The notes beneath the pieces were generated by a model. That model was not told the origin of the DNA. It saw only the letters and a program-made list of their open reading frames with translations, and did not search any database. The translations under genes and the position numbers were made by a program. DNA of 64,000 bases, taken from assembly GCF_016808095.1 (NCBI RefSeq), contig NC_068976.1:16765663-16829662 (forward strand), given 5' to 3'. The DNA is from Vigna angularis (Eukaryota > Streptophyta > Magnoliopsida > Fabales > Fabaceae). Shown here in pieces: positions 34,563 through 46,099 of this stretch. Each line of letters starts with the position of its first letter. Within the stretch, counting starts at the first letter, position 1.

Positions 34563-35199
34563 GTAAGTTTTTTATTATATGTTTTTATTATTGTTTTATT
34601 TAAATAAAAATATATAATAAATGATAAAATTTTTGCAGAAAAAATTTGTTTGAAGCTATTTTCAATTCAAAAGACTAAAACAGTTACTAAAAAATTGTTA
34701 TAAGAAAATTGTTATTTTATGAGGTTATTAAAATATTTCACAAATTAACATTATTTAAAATAGTTAAAAAGAATTATCTGAACGTTAATAAATAACAATA
34801 AAAATTTTAATTATTTTATGAAGAGGTTTTTCACCTCCCTAAATTAAAATACAATCTCCACTGTTTTAACTCCTCCTTTACACTCAAATTTTTCTAAATC
34901 TATTATTTCTCCATAAGTTTTTTATTATATGTTTTTATTATTGTTTTATTTAAATAAAAATATATAATAAAAGATGAAATTTATGTACAAAAAAATTGTT
35001 TAAAGCTATTTTCAATTCAAAAGTCACTAAAAAAAATTGTTATTTTGCGAAAGTTATTTTTGTGAGATTTATGAAAATCCTCCACAAATTATTTAAGATA
35101 GTTAAAAAGAATTATTTAAACGCTGATAACAATGAGAGTTTTAATTGTTTTATGCAGAGGTTTTTCACCTCCCTGGACTAAAATACAATTTCCACTGTT
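34563..35199. repeat. tandem duplication, two units of about 300 bp
   Basis: Units at about 34563-34865 and 34914-35199 share TTTTTTATTATATGTTTTTA, AAGCTATTTTCAATTCAAAAG, AGTTAAAAAGAATTAT and the end AGGTTTTTCACCTCCCT. They differ by small deletions and substitutions. Confidence 0.9.
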
Positions 35200-35696
35200 C
35201 TTTCTCACATTTCTCCATTTCCCTTCATAGGCACCTCTCATCTTTTCCCTAAAACTTTTCACGGAACGCAGCTCGTCCTCATTTCTCCTCAACTCCCGCA
35301 ATGTAGCTCATCCTTGCAACGAACGCATCTCCTGCAACGCTGCTCATCATCATTTCGTGGTCTCCGTCGTCATCTAGGGTTCATCTGTGTCGCTGTTGCG
35401 GTCGTTGTTGTCGTTGCGGTCGCTGTTGCCGTTTCGGTCGTCGGTTCGTTCTGAGTTGTGGTGGTCGTCGAGTCCTTTGCTGCGGTAGTGGCCGTTCCGT
35501 CCTTAGTTGTAGTGGCGGTTGAGTTACCTCGTTCCCCCATTTTGAAAGGTAATAAAATCAGTTTTAGGTTGTTAGTTTTGTTCTGAATGAGGACTACTAT
35601 TTTCGGGGTGCTATTTTTGTGTATTCTGGCTTATTCATATTTGTGATCTATTTTGGCTTTCATCTTTATTGTTGGAATTGGAGTGGTGATTGCCCT
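35200..35696. other. GC-richer leader-like sequence
   Basis: 35260-35545 is rich in CGTTGC/GTCG triplet-like repeats and looks like a plant 5' leader or captured exon, followed by a donor-like GGTAATAAAATCAG near 35550 and intron-like T-rich DNA. Coding is not demonstrated. Confidence 0.35.
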
Positions 35697-35925
35697 GACA
35701 AAGTGCTTATCTATCTGCTAGGAGGAGCCTCTGCCTAAGTCACTTTGCTCGTCAATGATGCCTCAATCTCTTGAAGGATAGCAGCTTCAAGGTCTCGCAG
35801 GGCACGCTTCAGGCGCTCGACTCTGCCGCCATTCGAGCTAGCGACCACTTCAAGCTCCAATTCAATGTGTTCGCTTCTGTGGGAGAATGGTGGAGGCACA
35901 AAAAGCAAGGATCTAGTAAGCTTAA
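35697..35925 (+). pseudogene. CLASP: fragment of a CLASP (CLIP-associated protein) gene, TOG domain start
   Basis: The reading frame at about 35747-35890 gives CLNLLKDSSFKVSQGTLQAL, then DSAAIRASDHFKLQFNV, closely resembling the first TOG/HEAT repeats of plant CLASP (DLLKDNNFRVSQGALQAL...HFKLHFN). Upstream, a decayed LLGGASA-stop-VTLLVNDA matches the preceding helix, and downstream a shifted frame GGGTKSKDLV matches the LGDAKQPV loop. CLASP stabilises cortical microtubules. Here only about 75 codons remain with a stop and a frameshift, so it is a pseudogene piece, perhaps carried by a mobile element. The match is from memory of the family, not a search. Confidence 0.65.
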
Positions 35926-38037
35926 GAGTGAGAAGAAGAGAGGGTGCAAGCTATGAAGCGTTTCGGTTTGAGTACAGGACGCGTGAAGTTACGGGGTTTG
36001 GTGGAGGTGCGTTTCTGGAGAAGACAAACTAAGTTCCAGGTATGGGGAGCTAGTTCGTTTAATTTTGTTTAGATGAAATTATCTGTGAAGTTGGTGGTTA
36101 TCTGTGAGATTGGTGTTTGTTGTTTGATTCTTGTTTCGTTTTTTTAGGTTGTTCTGGAACTATGCTCTATTTTAGTTCAAATAAAAGAGAAAGGTGATAA
36201 GGAGAAATGGGTTTAAACGTCTGAACGTGGTTGGGTTGTGTTTCAGTAGTAGGTTGAAGTAGTTATAGAAAGAAAAAATGATGAACATCTAAACTGAATG
36301 TGTTTATTTCGGTGTTCTTGCTATTCATTTTTGTCTTGCGAGTAGGATTGGTTTTATTATTAAGTGGTTAAATTGTTAAAAATGTGATTTTGGAAAAATA
36401 GGAGTACTATGTGTTTTGGTTATTTTAGTTGGGTTTTATAATTGAGATGATAATAAGCTGGAAAATTAGAAGTAATGTATGCTTTGGTTACAAAGAGAAA
36501 AATTGATCCTATGTTTGAGCTGGCATTGTTCTGGTTGGTATGAAATAATGGGTATGTTGATATTAATGGTATTGTGGCATTCTAAAGACGAGAAGGATGA
36601 TATGCGAGGATGTTTTAGGTGGGTCTTGGTTATTAATGAGTATATGGAGTGGAAATTTATGGTGGTTATGTGCATTTTTTTGGTTGGATTATATATATAG
36701 CAGTGTAACAAATAAAATTGGCAGAGTGTTTTAAAGACGTGATGGTATGAGTTTTTGTAATTCACAGGTATATAGAGATGTTTATTGAGCTCTTTTTAGT
36801 GTTATAGATTTGTGAACACTTTTAGGGGTAATATATATAATATTATTGAATGGAGTTGTAATGTTAAAAGGTCTGGATAATGGAAAACAGATGCAAGGAT
36901 CACTTTTAATATTAAAATATTGATATTGAATTAAGAATGGGATATTGGTTGTTTCGTTCAGAAATTGTTTGACAAGCTGCAGTACCTTTTGAATTAAGGT
37001 CACGTTTTATAGAATTGATGGTTGATGTATTATAAATTGGTGGAATAACTATTTGTATTTTATTAAGTGTTTTATAAATTATAATTAGGAAGGATATGTT
37101 TACATATACTGTAATGTTAAGCAATATATGGATTATTATGTGTTAAATTGATTATTAAGAAGCAAAGCATGATTCAGTGGTGGAAACTTGGATTCTTGGA
37201 ATTTCTTTTATATACTAGTTTGTTTCCAATGAGTGGGTGTTAGTTCTGTTTTCATTATTGGAGATATTACGGGGCTAAAATTATATGTGAACATGATCAT
37301 TGAAATGATTGGAATTTACTTTGATGCTAATGTGGTTGCTTTTGAATAGTGAAATATTATATCTGGTATAAAATATCATTTTTATCATGTTATAGTAATG
37401 TTTTAATCTATATTCATCGGTTTGAGTGAAATAATTTATATTTAATTTTGTTTTGTTGTGGTTATCTTTTGGTATTATGTAAAATTTCATAGTCTACTGC
37501 AATCATTTTATTGTATTTGAGATTATTAGTTTATTAATTAATCTTTATTGTTGATTTGTGATAAGGTAATCTTATAACCTAGGGAAACGAATTAATTTTT
37601 CAGGTAAACTTTAATCACTTTCACTTGTTTGGATATTTTCTATAATTTTTTGTCATACCAAAAAATATTGCATAATATTTTTTACCTTAAAAATTTACCC
37701 ATGTATTGGTCTTTGTCCATGTCCTATTGACTTTTTGTTATGTGAATTTTTTTTTCTTTACCCACCCATGTGACCAAATCATGTAGACTGGTGTGATTAT
37801 ACAACTCACTGTGATTACTTACCATCATATCCTGTTCTAGGATTGTTGGTGTCTAAGATCACCTTCATATATCCTCTTTGTTATTTCTTCTTTGGTGTTA
37901 GTATGATCCACCGTTGTTATATAATAGTAAAACTTCATTATCTTAGAAAACTAATACTCTCTCCACAAAATAAAATATAGTATTTATCACTAGAACTTGC
38001 ACGGATTAGAATTAATATCTAACAATTTTTAATGCAG
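35926..38037. other. long unassigned stretch
   Basis: T- and G-rich sequence resembling intron or decayed element, with no conserved protein block on either strand. It ends at the AG acceptor (38036-38037) of an amylase exon, so its last part may be an ancestral amylase intron. Confidence 0.4.
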
Positions 38038-39373
38038 GGATTCAACTGGAAATCTCATGAACAACATCAGAAGTTGTGGAATTTCTTAGGAACTAAAATT
38101 CCTGAGATTGCTAAATCAGGATTTTCATCCGTGTGGTTACCACCATCTTATGACTCATTTTCACCAGAAGGTTACGTACTTTAAAAGTTGACAGTGATGT
38201 TTTTATTATTTTTTTCAAATATTTTAAAAGTTAATTTTCTTATAACTTTTTCTCTAAATCTTAGAAGATGACACTAACTCACTTAGATATTTCTGAATAT
38301 ATTTCTTGTGTATTTTCATATCACTCTGACCTTACACTAACATTAGATCTTTATCTATAACCCATAATACTTTCAATTATTACAAATAATTCATTATAAT
38401 GATTATAAAACATAAAAAAAAGTAACTTCCTAACCTTTTCTTTCCTTTTGCAATAAACACTACCACTTTTAATTAATAATTATTTGATAACTCTTAATTT
38501 AAGTTTATTACTACAAACATGTTACATCTCTCAAAACTTTTATTCTTTAAATACTAGATATGGTTCAGAAGATGAGTTAAGAACTTTGCTTCATAATAAG
38601 ATGAAGCAAAGGACATGAAGGAATGTACAATAGATTCGATGTCATCCCTTTAGCATGGGATGAACATGTTGTTACATCATCTTTGGGAGGATTGGTAAGA
38701 TGAGTAATCTTTATTTTATAACATTCTTTTTGTTAGATCTTAATTCATACTTGGTTCGTATTATTATATTCTTTGACTTGTTTATTTCAGGGAAATCCAA
38801 ACACTGGCAACAAACTTTTTTCTGGATTTCCTAACATTGATCACACAAAAGAATTTGTAAGAAAGGACATACTTAACTAGCTTCGCGGGTTACGTTATGA
38901 TGTTGGTTTTGAAGATTTTCGATTTGATTTTGTGAGAGGGTAAGATATTATGTGACATTAATTAGTGTATTGCATTGTCTGTTTATTTTTTTCTTAATTA
39001 TGTTATATACCTTTGGTCTGTATTGTTTATATAGGTTTTCAGCAAAATATGTGAAAGAATATATTGAGGGAGCAAACCCTTTGTTTTCTGTTGGAGAGTA
39101 TTGCAATGACTGTAACTATCAACCTTCTTATTTGGACTATAATCAAGGTACTCCTGCTTCATCTTAAGTAAATAATTTTTATTTAGTTTTAAATTTTCTA
39201 AATACTACTATCAATATTTGCAGACAGTCATAGACAAGATATAATTAATTGGATAGATGGCACGGGACAACTTTCAATTACCTTTGATTTTACTACCAAA
39301 GGAATTCTTCAGGTATATTGTACTTAGTTGGTACTGAATAAGTTAATTTTTGCAAGAAGATCAATTGGCAAGC
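38038..39373 (+). pseudogene. alpha-amylase pseudogene, piece D
   Basis: Exons: 38038-38170 (GFNWKSHEQHQKLWNFLG, IPEIAKSGFSSVWLPP, SFSPEG), 38521-38694, 38791-38939, 39035-39147 and 39224-39312, each with a close match to pieces A and B. The first exon is an N-terminal block absent from A-C. Lesions: the acceptor before 38521 is AT where piece B has AG; about 55 bp encoding MADIVINHR are deleted near 38610; TAG replaces the Trp after DILN (38878-38880). It ends at the same intron position as piece A (AAGAAGATCAATTGGCAAGC), where chloroplast DNA begins. Confidence 0.88.
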
Positions 39374-39780
39374 AAAAGCTCATTTTTAGGAAATTTTAGA
39401 CCAAGCTTTTAATAAATTTTGATTTTCAGCTAGTCAAGCACTAAATCTTCGATATATTTCTTGTTGAAAGTATCTTGATCCCATTGATATTGAGTAAGAC
39501 CAAAAAATTCAATGGGAATTGGTTCTGAACCATAACACATAGTTCCAACAACGACAAAAGTTATAGAAAAGACTGCAACAATACTGTTAGAATCAATATC
39601 AATATTTTCCCTACATGTTGAACGTTCCTACTGCAATATGATGAGAACCTATGGTCCCAAAACAAAAGGATCAAAACCTTCCACCCATCATGCGGGGTTT
39701 ATGAATTGTATCCTTCTAATTAGTCCGTAAGGATCAGACACCCATAATACCATACAATCCAGTTACATGAACTGTATGTA
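39374..39780 (-). pseudogene. psbB: nuclear insertion of chloroplast psbB (CP47) sequence
   Basis: On the minus strand, with frame changes, it reads HVTGLYG, VSDPYGL, INPA...[17 protein letters not shown], then SIVAVF...[49 protein letters not shown]. This is the order of CP47, the photosystem II core antenna protein encoded in plastids. Several stops, a one-base deletion after QYQWDQ and loss of about 65 bp between HHIA-GT and the SIVAVF block show long residence in the nucleus. Its 3' end joins amylase sequence at a shared GCAAAAG. Confidence 0.85.
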
Positions 39781-39842
39781 CAAGATGATACACATTCTTT
39801 ATTCTAAAATATATTTGGATGATAAGGATAAGTAAGTACAAG

Positions 39843-40923
39843 CAAGGTTGTCAAACTCGAGAGTTTACGTAAACTCGTGAGAGTCCAGTAAACTCGAATA
39901 GTAAACTCGAATCGTAAACTCGTAAGAGTTTACTTTACATGAAAAAAAAATATAAATTTATAGAAATGTTTTTCATAGAAATATTATTATTGAAAAACAT
40001 AAATTGAAATATTAAAGTCTCTATGTCTAATCCTCTAACAATGGCATCATCATCTCCATCATCATTTTCCCAGAATATTTTTACTTCTACTTTTAATTGT
40101 TGAAGATGCACTTGGATTAACTTCTACCGAGTTTGATGCGTTTCCAGACATAATAAGATAAACTTTTTCACTACAAATATAAAAAAGAAAATGTCGAACA
40201 GCTTAAAATATTGTAGCAGCAAGGTTGTTCAACAGTCCAGTGTGCAACATTTTATTTTTGAAAAATAAAATGAATGGGCGGTGCTATAAAATGAAACCCA
40301 TTAATATTGTGCTGTAAAATGCTTTGGTAATAAAACATGAAATCAATTTAAACATCACCAACAGTATATGTGGCAGAGGGTTTACACTTATGCAACCCGT
40401 GAGCTCTATAGTTGAGATTGACGGTCAGAGACGACTACGGCGAGATTGACTGCGACAGCGAGATTGACAGCAACGGCGAGATCAACGGCAATGGCGAGAT
40501 CGACGAAGACGACACGAACGGCGCGAACGAAGGAAAGATTGAACGACGACAAGGAAGGTGTGATAGAGGGCGAGATCCACGACAGGATAGAGGGCGAACC
40601 TGATGAACGACAGCACGACAGAGGTGAGATTGAACGATGAGATTGACGGCGAGAGTGCAAGAAAGGAGATGAACAGTGAGAATGAAAGCAGTGAGTGAAT
40701 CGGTTCAACGAAAGCTCAAAAAACCTAACCTGGTTTGTCCTAAAAAAATATCTTCTCAAACTCGCAAAATCGGAACTCAACTCGCGATTTCAGGCGAGTT
40801 TAACGAGTCTATCACCGATTCTACCGATCCCACACCAAAAACGAGTTTACTTACGAGTTAACTCGAAAGCACCGAGTGAACTCGTAAACTCGACCGAGTT
40901 AACTCGCGAGTTCGATAACCATG
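39843..40923. mobile_element. hAT-like non-autonomous element, 1081 bp
   Basis: Inverted ends of about 26 bp (CAAGGTTGTCAAACTCG at left, the reverse complement of CGAGTTCGATAACCATG at right) are flanked by a perfect 8-bp target duplication AGTACAAG (39835-39842 and 40924-40931), the length made by hAT transposases. Both ends are crowded with GAGTTTAC/GTAAACTC subterminal repeats, as hAT elements often show. No transposase. An 18-bp-like repeat (GGCGAGAT-GAC) lies at 40437-40520. Confidence 0.88.
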
Positions 40924-41130
40924 AGTACAAGGATTATTATTTAGAATATAATAAAGGTACATCTATTGAACGTTAAGTAAATAATTAGTTTTGAATTTTC
41001 TGAACACTCATACCAGTATTTGCATTTTCAACTTTGTTATGATATTAATTTTGAGCTTGTTGCTTTTTTTTTCAGTGATTTGCATATGATCATAAACAAT
41101 ATATAATCAATTAGATAGATGACCCATGAA
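40924..41130 (+). pseudogene. alpha-amylase pseudogene, piece E
   Basis: EYKDYYLEYNKGTS (about 40920-40965) aligns to EYCNDCNYQPSYLDYNQGTPAS of piece D, followed by the same intron (TAAGTAAATAATTAGTTTTGAATTTTCT) and a degraded exon at about 41084-41130 (DHKQYIIN, compare [10 protein letters not shown]). It is the most diverged amylase copy in the window. The hAT-like element landed at its left edge. Confidence 0.75.
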
Positions 41131-44100
41131 CTTTTGATTTTTGACACATAATCTCACTAAATAAATGAAATAAAGTAAAAAATAATAAACAAAAATAAAA
41201 ATGAGGTTAACCTCTCAAGTAAATAAATTAAATAAAAAAAGTAATAAATATAAACAAAAATGAAATTATAAACACTTTACTAAATAAATTAAATGAATTG
41301 GATAATAAATATAAATAGAAATAAAGTTACGAACACTTTACTAAATAAATATAATTAAAAAATGGTGTTATGAGTATCTCACTAAATAAATTAAATAATA
41401 ATAAATATAACAAATTTGAACTCGATTATATGATTGACAAAGCTTAAATAAAAAATTTTAATGAAATAACACCAAACATGACACAAGTGATTTAGACCTA
41501 ATTCTCTAAAACTCTACTAAGGTTTTTCCTTCTTGCATCTCGCTGTTACTACATTCATTGCATAATTATACGAAAAATACTAAAATTCCAAGCCTTTTCT
41601 ACCACCACTTTCACCGTCATCACCATGGCAGCTATCACCTGCCTCCAACTATACCTTCTTTTCTCCATTGTTGTTGTACTCTGAGGAGAAGAAGGCATTG
41701 TTGGGCCAAAACAAAGATGGGCTTTTATTCTCCTAAAAATAACTATGGCTTTTTCTTCCTACACTCTTAAGTTATAAGCTTCATCACATATTAATAAGAA
41801 AAGACTAAAGTACCCTTACCACCACTACATCCAACTGCACATTGGCTCTCTATCATCGTTACACTCTTTGGGAGGGGGAAAAAGAAAAGATTTTTGTTTT
41901 TGGAAAACTCGTTTTAAAAGTATTACATATGTTCCAAAAAAAATTGTTTCGGAAATGCTGTTATGGAAATTCTCTTTCGAACTACATCTCTTATGTTCTA
42001 GAAAATTTGTTTCAAAAGCTTGTTTCAGACAGCAAAACTCACTCCAAAAAATATATTTGAGCCAAAAATTATATTTGAGAAAGCTCATTTCAAAATGCAT
42101 TTCATGTATTATAGAACGTGTTTTCCAAAAATTCTATTTTAGAATTCTATTAAAAAGCTTGTTTCGGAAAAGGTAATCTAGAAATCGCTTTTACAAACTG
42201 TAAAATGGTATTTTAAAAATTATGGAGGATATGGGAGTGCACTTAGAAGTTATGAGGATGCATAAGAAAAAAAAAGCACCTAATAATTAGTGAAAAAAAA
42301 ATGGACTTGGACATCTTCTACAACCATTTTAGGTTTGGATATTTCTTCCTAAACACTATCAAATTTCTGCGTCACCCCATCAAAAAGTTACTCGAAATTT
42401 TTTTCCATGTGACAGGAAAGAGTGATTGCTCTCCGGAAAAGAATTTCTGGAAGTATTAATTGTATTCTGGAAAATAAATTTCGGAAGTGATAAGGTATAC
42501 GAAGAAATTTGATAAAGTGTAGAAAGCAATATCCTTCCAGGTTTTCTTCCTTCTCTTTTAATTTAGACCTCATTATCCACAATAATTACAAGTAGAATTA
42601 GGCTATTCTAAAAGAAGAAAAAAAAAACTATGATTGATTGATAGTTGTAATGTAAGAAACAAATTAATAATATATTATGTAAAAAAAATTAAGATGCACA
42701 ATGTTACCACTTAATTTGTTGAAAATTTTAAAAATAGAAACGGCAAATGAAGAAGTAAAGAACAACTTTTATATCAAAGGAAAAATATAATAAAAAATGT
42801 ATTCTCTAAATTAATAAAAAAATGGGGAAAAGTTATCATGTCAAAACTTAAAAGTTATTTTTGATAAATTATTAATGTATTGTGTATAGGTTATTATTGG
42901 TCGATTATTTTGGGTCAATCACATTGGTTGACCTATATGGACCAATCACTTTGAGTTGATCATTCTTGATTCACCATTTTGGATTGACCATCATTGACTA
43001 ATCATGTTTGGCTTATTATTTTGGGGTGACTTTCTTTGGCTTACCACCCTCTGAAGGAACACCCTTTGGTCGACTATCCTTTGACCGAACTCTAGACTGA
43101 TCATGTGTGATCGACTATCCTTTTACAAAATGAAGGTTAGATTAACACGAATGATAATTACGAATCAACGTACTACTATTGATTAAGGTATGATTAAATC
43201 ATTATTAAGCCAACAAAAAGGTAAAAGCTCATAACAACAATTATAAATAAAAGTATAAGGTATAACTTTCATATATATGTCCAACACATTTTCGTTTGGT
43301 CATCTAGTGACTTTAGCATTGGAGTACCTTTTGCATGTATCATCCAAACGATTTTGATGGAGATTTAAAAACAAAATTGATCAGTTAATGTAAAGATCTT
43401 GAAGTCTAACCAGATGATGTGAAGGCCACTTGAAATCCGACCACTTCGCCTTGAAAAATTGTCTAATTCTTCCAAAAATAATTCTGAATACAAATAAGAA
43501 TTCAAGCAGCCTTATATATAGTAAAAATGAAAAAGTTGAAGTAGGATAAAAAACATAAATTGATTATCTTATAATTTTATGTTAAAAATGATATTTATCC
43601 TTTATGAATTGAGCCCATATTCCATTGATTTTGTATTTTTTTGTGATTCTTTATGAAAAAGTCTACCAAAAATAAATATTTAAACATAAAAAGGTTTTCA
43701 TTTTAAATCTAATAGACTCTAGATAGGAAAAAAAATGAATATAGTTGTACCATATACAAATGAACTTTGTGATCTTAAACAAAAGAGTATGTGACATATA
43801 GAGAATGAATCAAAATTGGACTGTGATCAATGATAAAGATATCGTGGTGTGTTCAAATTCGAATGTGAAATTGGGTCACCACCAAATTCGATTATTGGTA
43901 CGATTCAGGCTATTTCCACATCAAAAATCAATACGTGTCAATTCCTCATTTTTCTTTCATCTGTTTTTCAAGATAAACAGTGATAAGGATTTCCACTTCC
44001 ACTATAGCTATACATTCTACAGAATTTCTCTGCCACCACAAAATCAATTTGTCAAACCAAACCAAAAAACAAAATAAAATAAAAACAAATATCAAATTCG

Positions 44101-45129
44101 CGAAAGTGCTTTTTCCCCATCACTTCATCTCAAAGCCTAAAACATTGTTGAAAAGAAACTATCTGATTGTGACACCGTATTATTCTCAGAGTTGGGTCAT
44201 ATATTTCGTCAAAGGATTCTAATGAACACAATGCTTCGAACATGCATGGTGGAGACCCATGCGACTTCGTTTCTAACAAAGATGTTTCTTTTCTTCCAGG
44301 TTGTACATATTCATGAAAACAGCACACAAAAGTTACCTTAATCTCAATCATACATACATGATATCAAACTCATCTGTCACTATTTTTTTTTTCTATTTAC
44401 TTTCTTTTAAAAGACTTAATCTTTCATTAAGGATGTTTTAGTTAAGAGATTATTAAGCTTTTGTTATGGCATTTTATGTAATATCAATTAAAGTTTTTTT
44501 AATTAAAATTGAGTAATAATAATGTCAAGAGGGGATACATTAATTGAAATTATTTAGCTTGCATTATAGGAATAGTAATCAAAACTTGTGTTTAATTAGG
44601 TGAGGACTTAGCTGGCAGAAATGTCCTCTCTCTCATGAATATAAAGACCCTTCTTTTGCATGATTGTGATTTGTGATCATGTTCACTTTCTTTTGGTCAA
44701 TGAGGTTCTTCTTTCTTTCTTTCCATTTTTTTTTTCTAAATAAATTTCATTTCACAAAATTTTGGACAGAAAAATTGGAAAAAACAGTGATGAGAGTGTT
44801 CTTGGGACAGAACCAAGATCAGGTGAAAACATACATTTGAAGTGAGAGAGATCGAACAAGAGCTTTCACGTGGGTTCCTGTCATTATAACTCCCACAACT
44901 GCTACTCTGATTGCAACCTCCACGAATACCAACAAACTTTACATTATATTTAATATCCTCTCTACCTTTTTTTTTTCTTAAATAAACTAATAAAATTTTA
45001 ATACCATAAATTAATAAGATAAACACTTTTAGTGAAATTAGATGTAAAAAAATTAACTTTTTTTATATGGTATAAAGAAGAGTGAATTGAAATTAAAAAT
45101 TCACTACAACTTAATTTGCGTTTGCATTG
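41131..45129. other. intergenic region with degenerate short repeats
   Basis: No gene recognised. 41868-42180 and 42410-42490 contain many variants of TTTC-GAAAA/TTCTGGAAA; 42890-43120 is a degenerate repeat (own entry). Scattered frames of 60-100 codons have no family features. A promoter-like GAATATAAAGACCC at 44637-44650 has no gene assigned to it. Confidence 0.5.
42890..43120. repeat. degenerate repeat of about 20-25 bp (TTGGTTGACCATC type)
   Basis: Successive variants of GATCAC-TTGG-TTGACC/GATTATTTTGG, about ten units, strongly diverged. Confidence 0.55.
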
Positions 45130-45300
45130 ATGGAATAAAATAAATACAACATAATAAGTGCTTTACATCGTGTGGGTGTTACCATGACAGTTAGAGACTC
45201 ATATCGCAGCTTGGAACAAGCCATGAAATCACAGCCTTAACTCGGATCCGAACCCGGGACGACTCGGTTGTGCCATCTCCTCCATCGGTGATTCCCGGAC
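45130..45300 (-). mobile_element. probable tRNA-derived SINE
   Basis: On the minus strand a box-A-like TGGCACAACCGAG (45275-45263) is followed at tRNA-like distance by a box-B-like GGTTCGGATCC (45254-45244), then an unrelated tail with AACACCCACACGATG and a T-rich end near 45130. That is the layout of a plant SINE transcribed by RNA polymerase III. Borders are approximate and no target duplication was identified. A decayed tRNA pseudogene is the alternative. Confidence 0.5.
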
Positions 45301-45516
45301 CATTCTTCTAACACTGATTTTATGATATGTGTAACTCGACTCACATCAAAAACAAACTTCCTTACTATGAAAATGAGATCTCACTTAGTAATAATAATAA
45401 TTATAATAAAGCCTCTTTTCACTCAACTCAAATCTCGACCAGACCAGGTTTATCTAGACCTTTTTTGGAAAACTCAGCTGAGTCAATTTTGAACTGTGTA
45501 AAAATAAAAATTTGAG

Positions 45517-45966
45517 TTACCAAACGGTTTTGTCACTGGGACCGTGAAGGAGCGGTCTAGACTCTGGCCAAAAATCAAGGTTGTTGTTGATTCTGATGTG
45601 GCAGTGTTGTTTTAAGTCGTCAAGTTCGAGGTTTACAAACCGGTTTGGTTTTGCTGATTCGGACCAAGAGATGAACCGGAGAACCTCGTGGAAGAGCATT
45701 TCGTCGCAGGGGATGACCAATGGACCGTGGTTGGAGAAGCCATACTCTTCTTCAGCTTGAAGGAGAAGCTTCTTGAAGACGGGGTGGTTCAGGTAAGTTG
45801 CACGCACCACGAATCTGGTGAGGTTGGTGCCTACACAAACAGCCACGTGTCCTGCAGGCACATCTGACGGTGTGCGGTTTGCAGACATGCGAGCCTTGTT
45901 GCGCCAGCGCCGCAGCATCTGGCGGAGCCGAACGATGTGTCGGATTTGGCTGCATTTTGGGGACAT
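45517..45966 (-). CDS. SAUR: SAUR family protein (small auxin up RNA), 149 aa, intronless
   Basis: The complete frame from ATG at 45966 to TAA at 45517 has the family start MSPKCSQIRHIVRLRQMLRRW and the core SAUR domain at about residues 35-100: DVPAGHVAVCVG, RFVVRATYLNHPVFKKLL, QAEEEYGFSNHGPLVIPCDE, FHEVLRFIS. The tail is variable, as usual. SAUR proteins promote acid growth by inhibiting PP2C.D phosphatases at the plasma membrane and many are auxin induced. No stop or frameshift and no missing core residue, so it is judged functional and is the best-supported host gene in the window. Overlapping plus-strand and shifted frames are shadows. Confidence 0.96.
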   Translation of the reverse strand: MSPKCSQIRHIVRLRQMLRRWRNKARMSANRTPSDVPAGHVAVCVGTNLTRFVVRATYLNHPVFKKLLLQAEEEYGFSNHGPLVIPCDEMLFHEVLRFISWSESAKPNRFVNLELDDLKQHCHIRINNNLDFWPESRPLLHGPSDKTVW

Positions 45967-46084
45967 TTTTCTCCTATGTTTTCCTCTGTTGTTGTTCTGT
46001 TTTTAAGAAAGTTGCAGTGGAATTGATGATGAATTGTTGATAGAAATAAAGGTTGAGGGATTTGAAGGAGGGTGTGAGATTAAG

Positions 46085-46092
46085 GATTTATA
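46085..46092 (-). promoter_or_regulatory. TATA box of the SAUR gene
   Basis: CTATAAATCC on the minus strand, about 120 bp upstream of the ATG, which leaves room for a leader of about 90 nt. No clear TGTCTC auxin element was noted close by. Confidence 0.6.
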
Positions 46093-46099
46093 GGTGCAA

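Noticed and set aside
44637..44740. TATA-like GAATATAAAGACCC as a promoter of an unannotated RNA gene
   Set aside because: No known microRNA or small RNA hairpin could be recognised downstream, so no gene is claimed.
45752..46006. Frames overlapping the SAUR gene on the same and opposite strand
   Set aside because: They are shadows of the GC-rich SAUR coding sequence and lack its conserved blocks.
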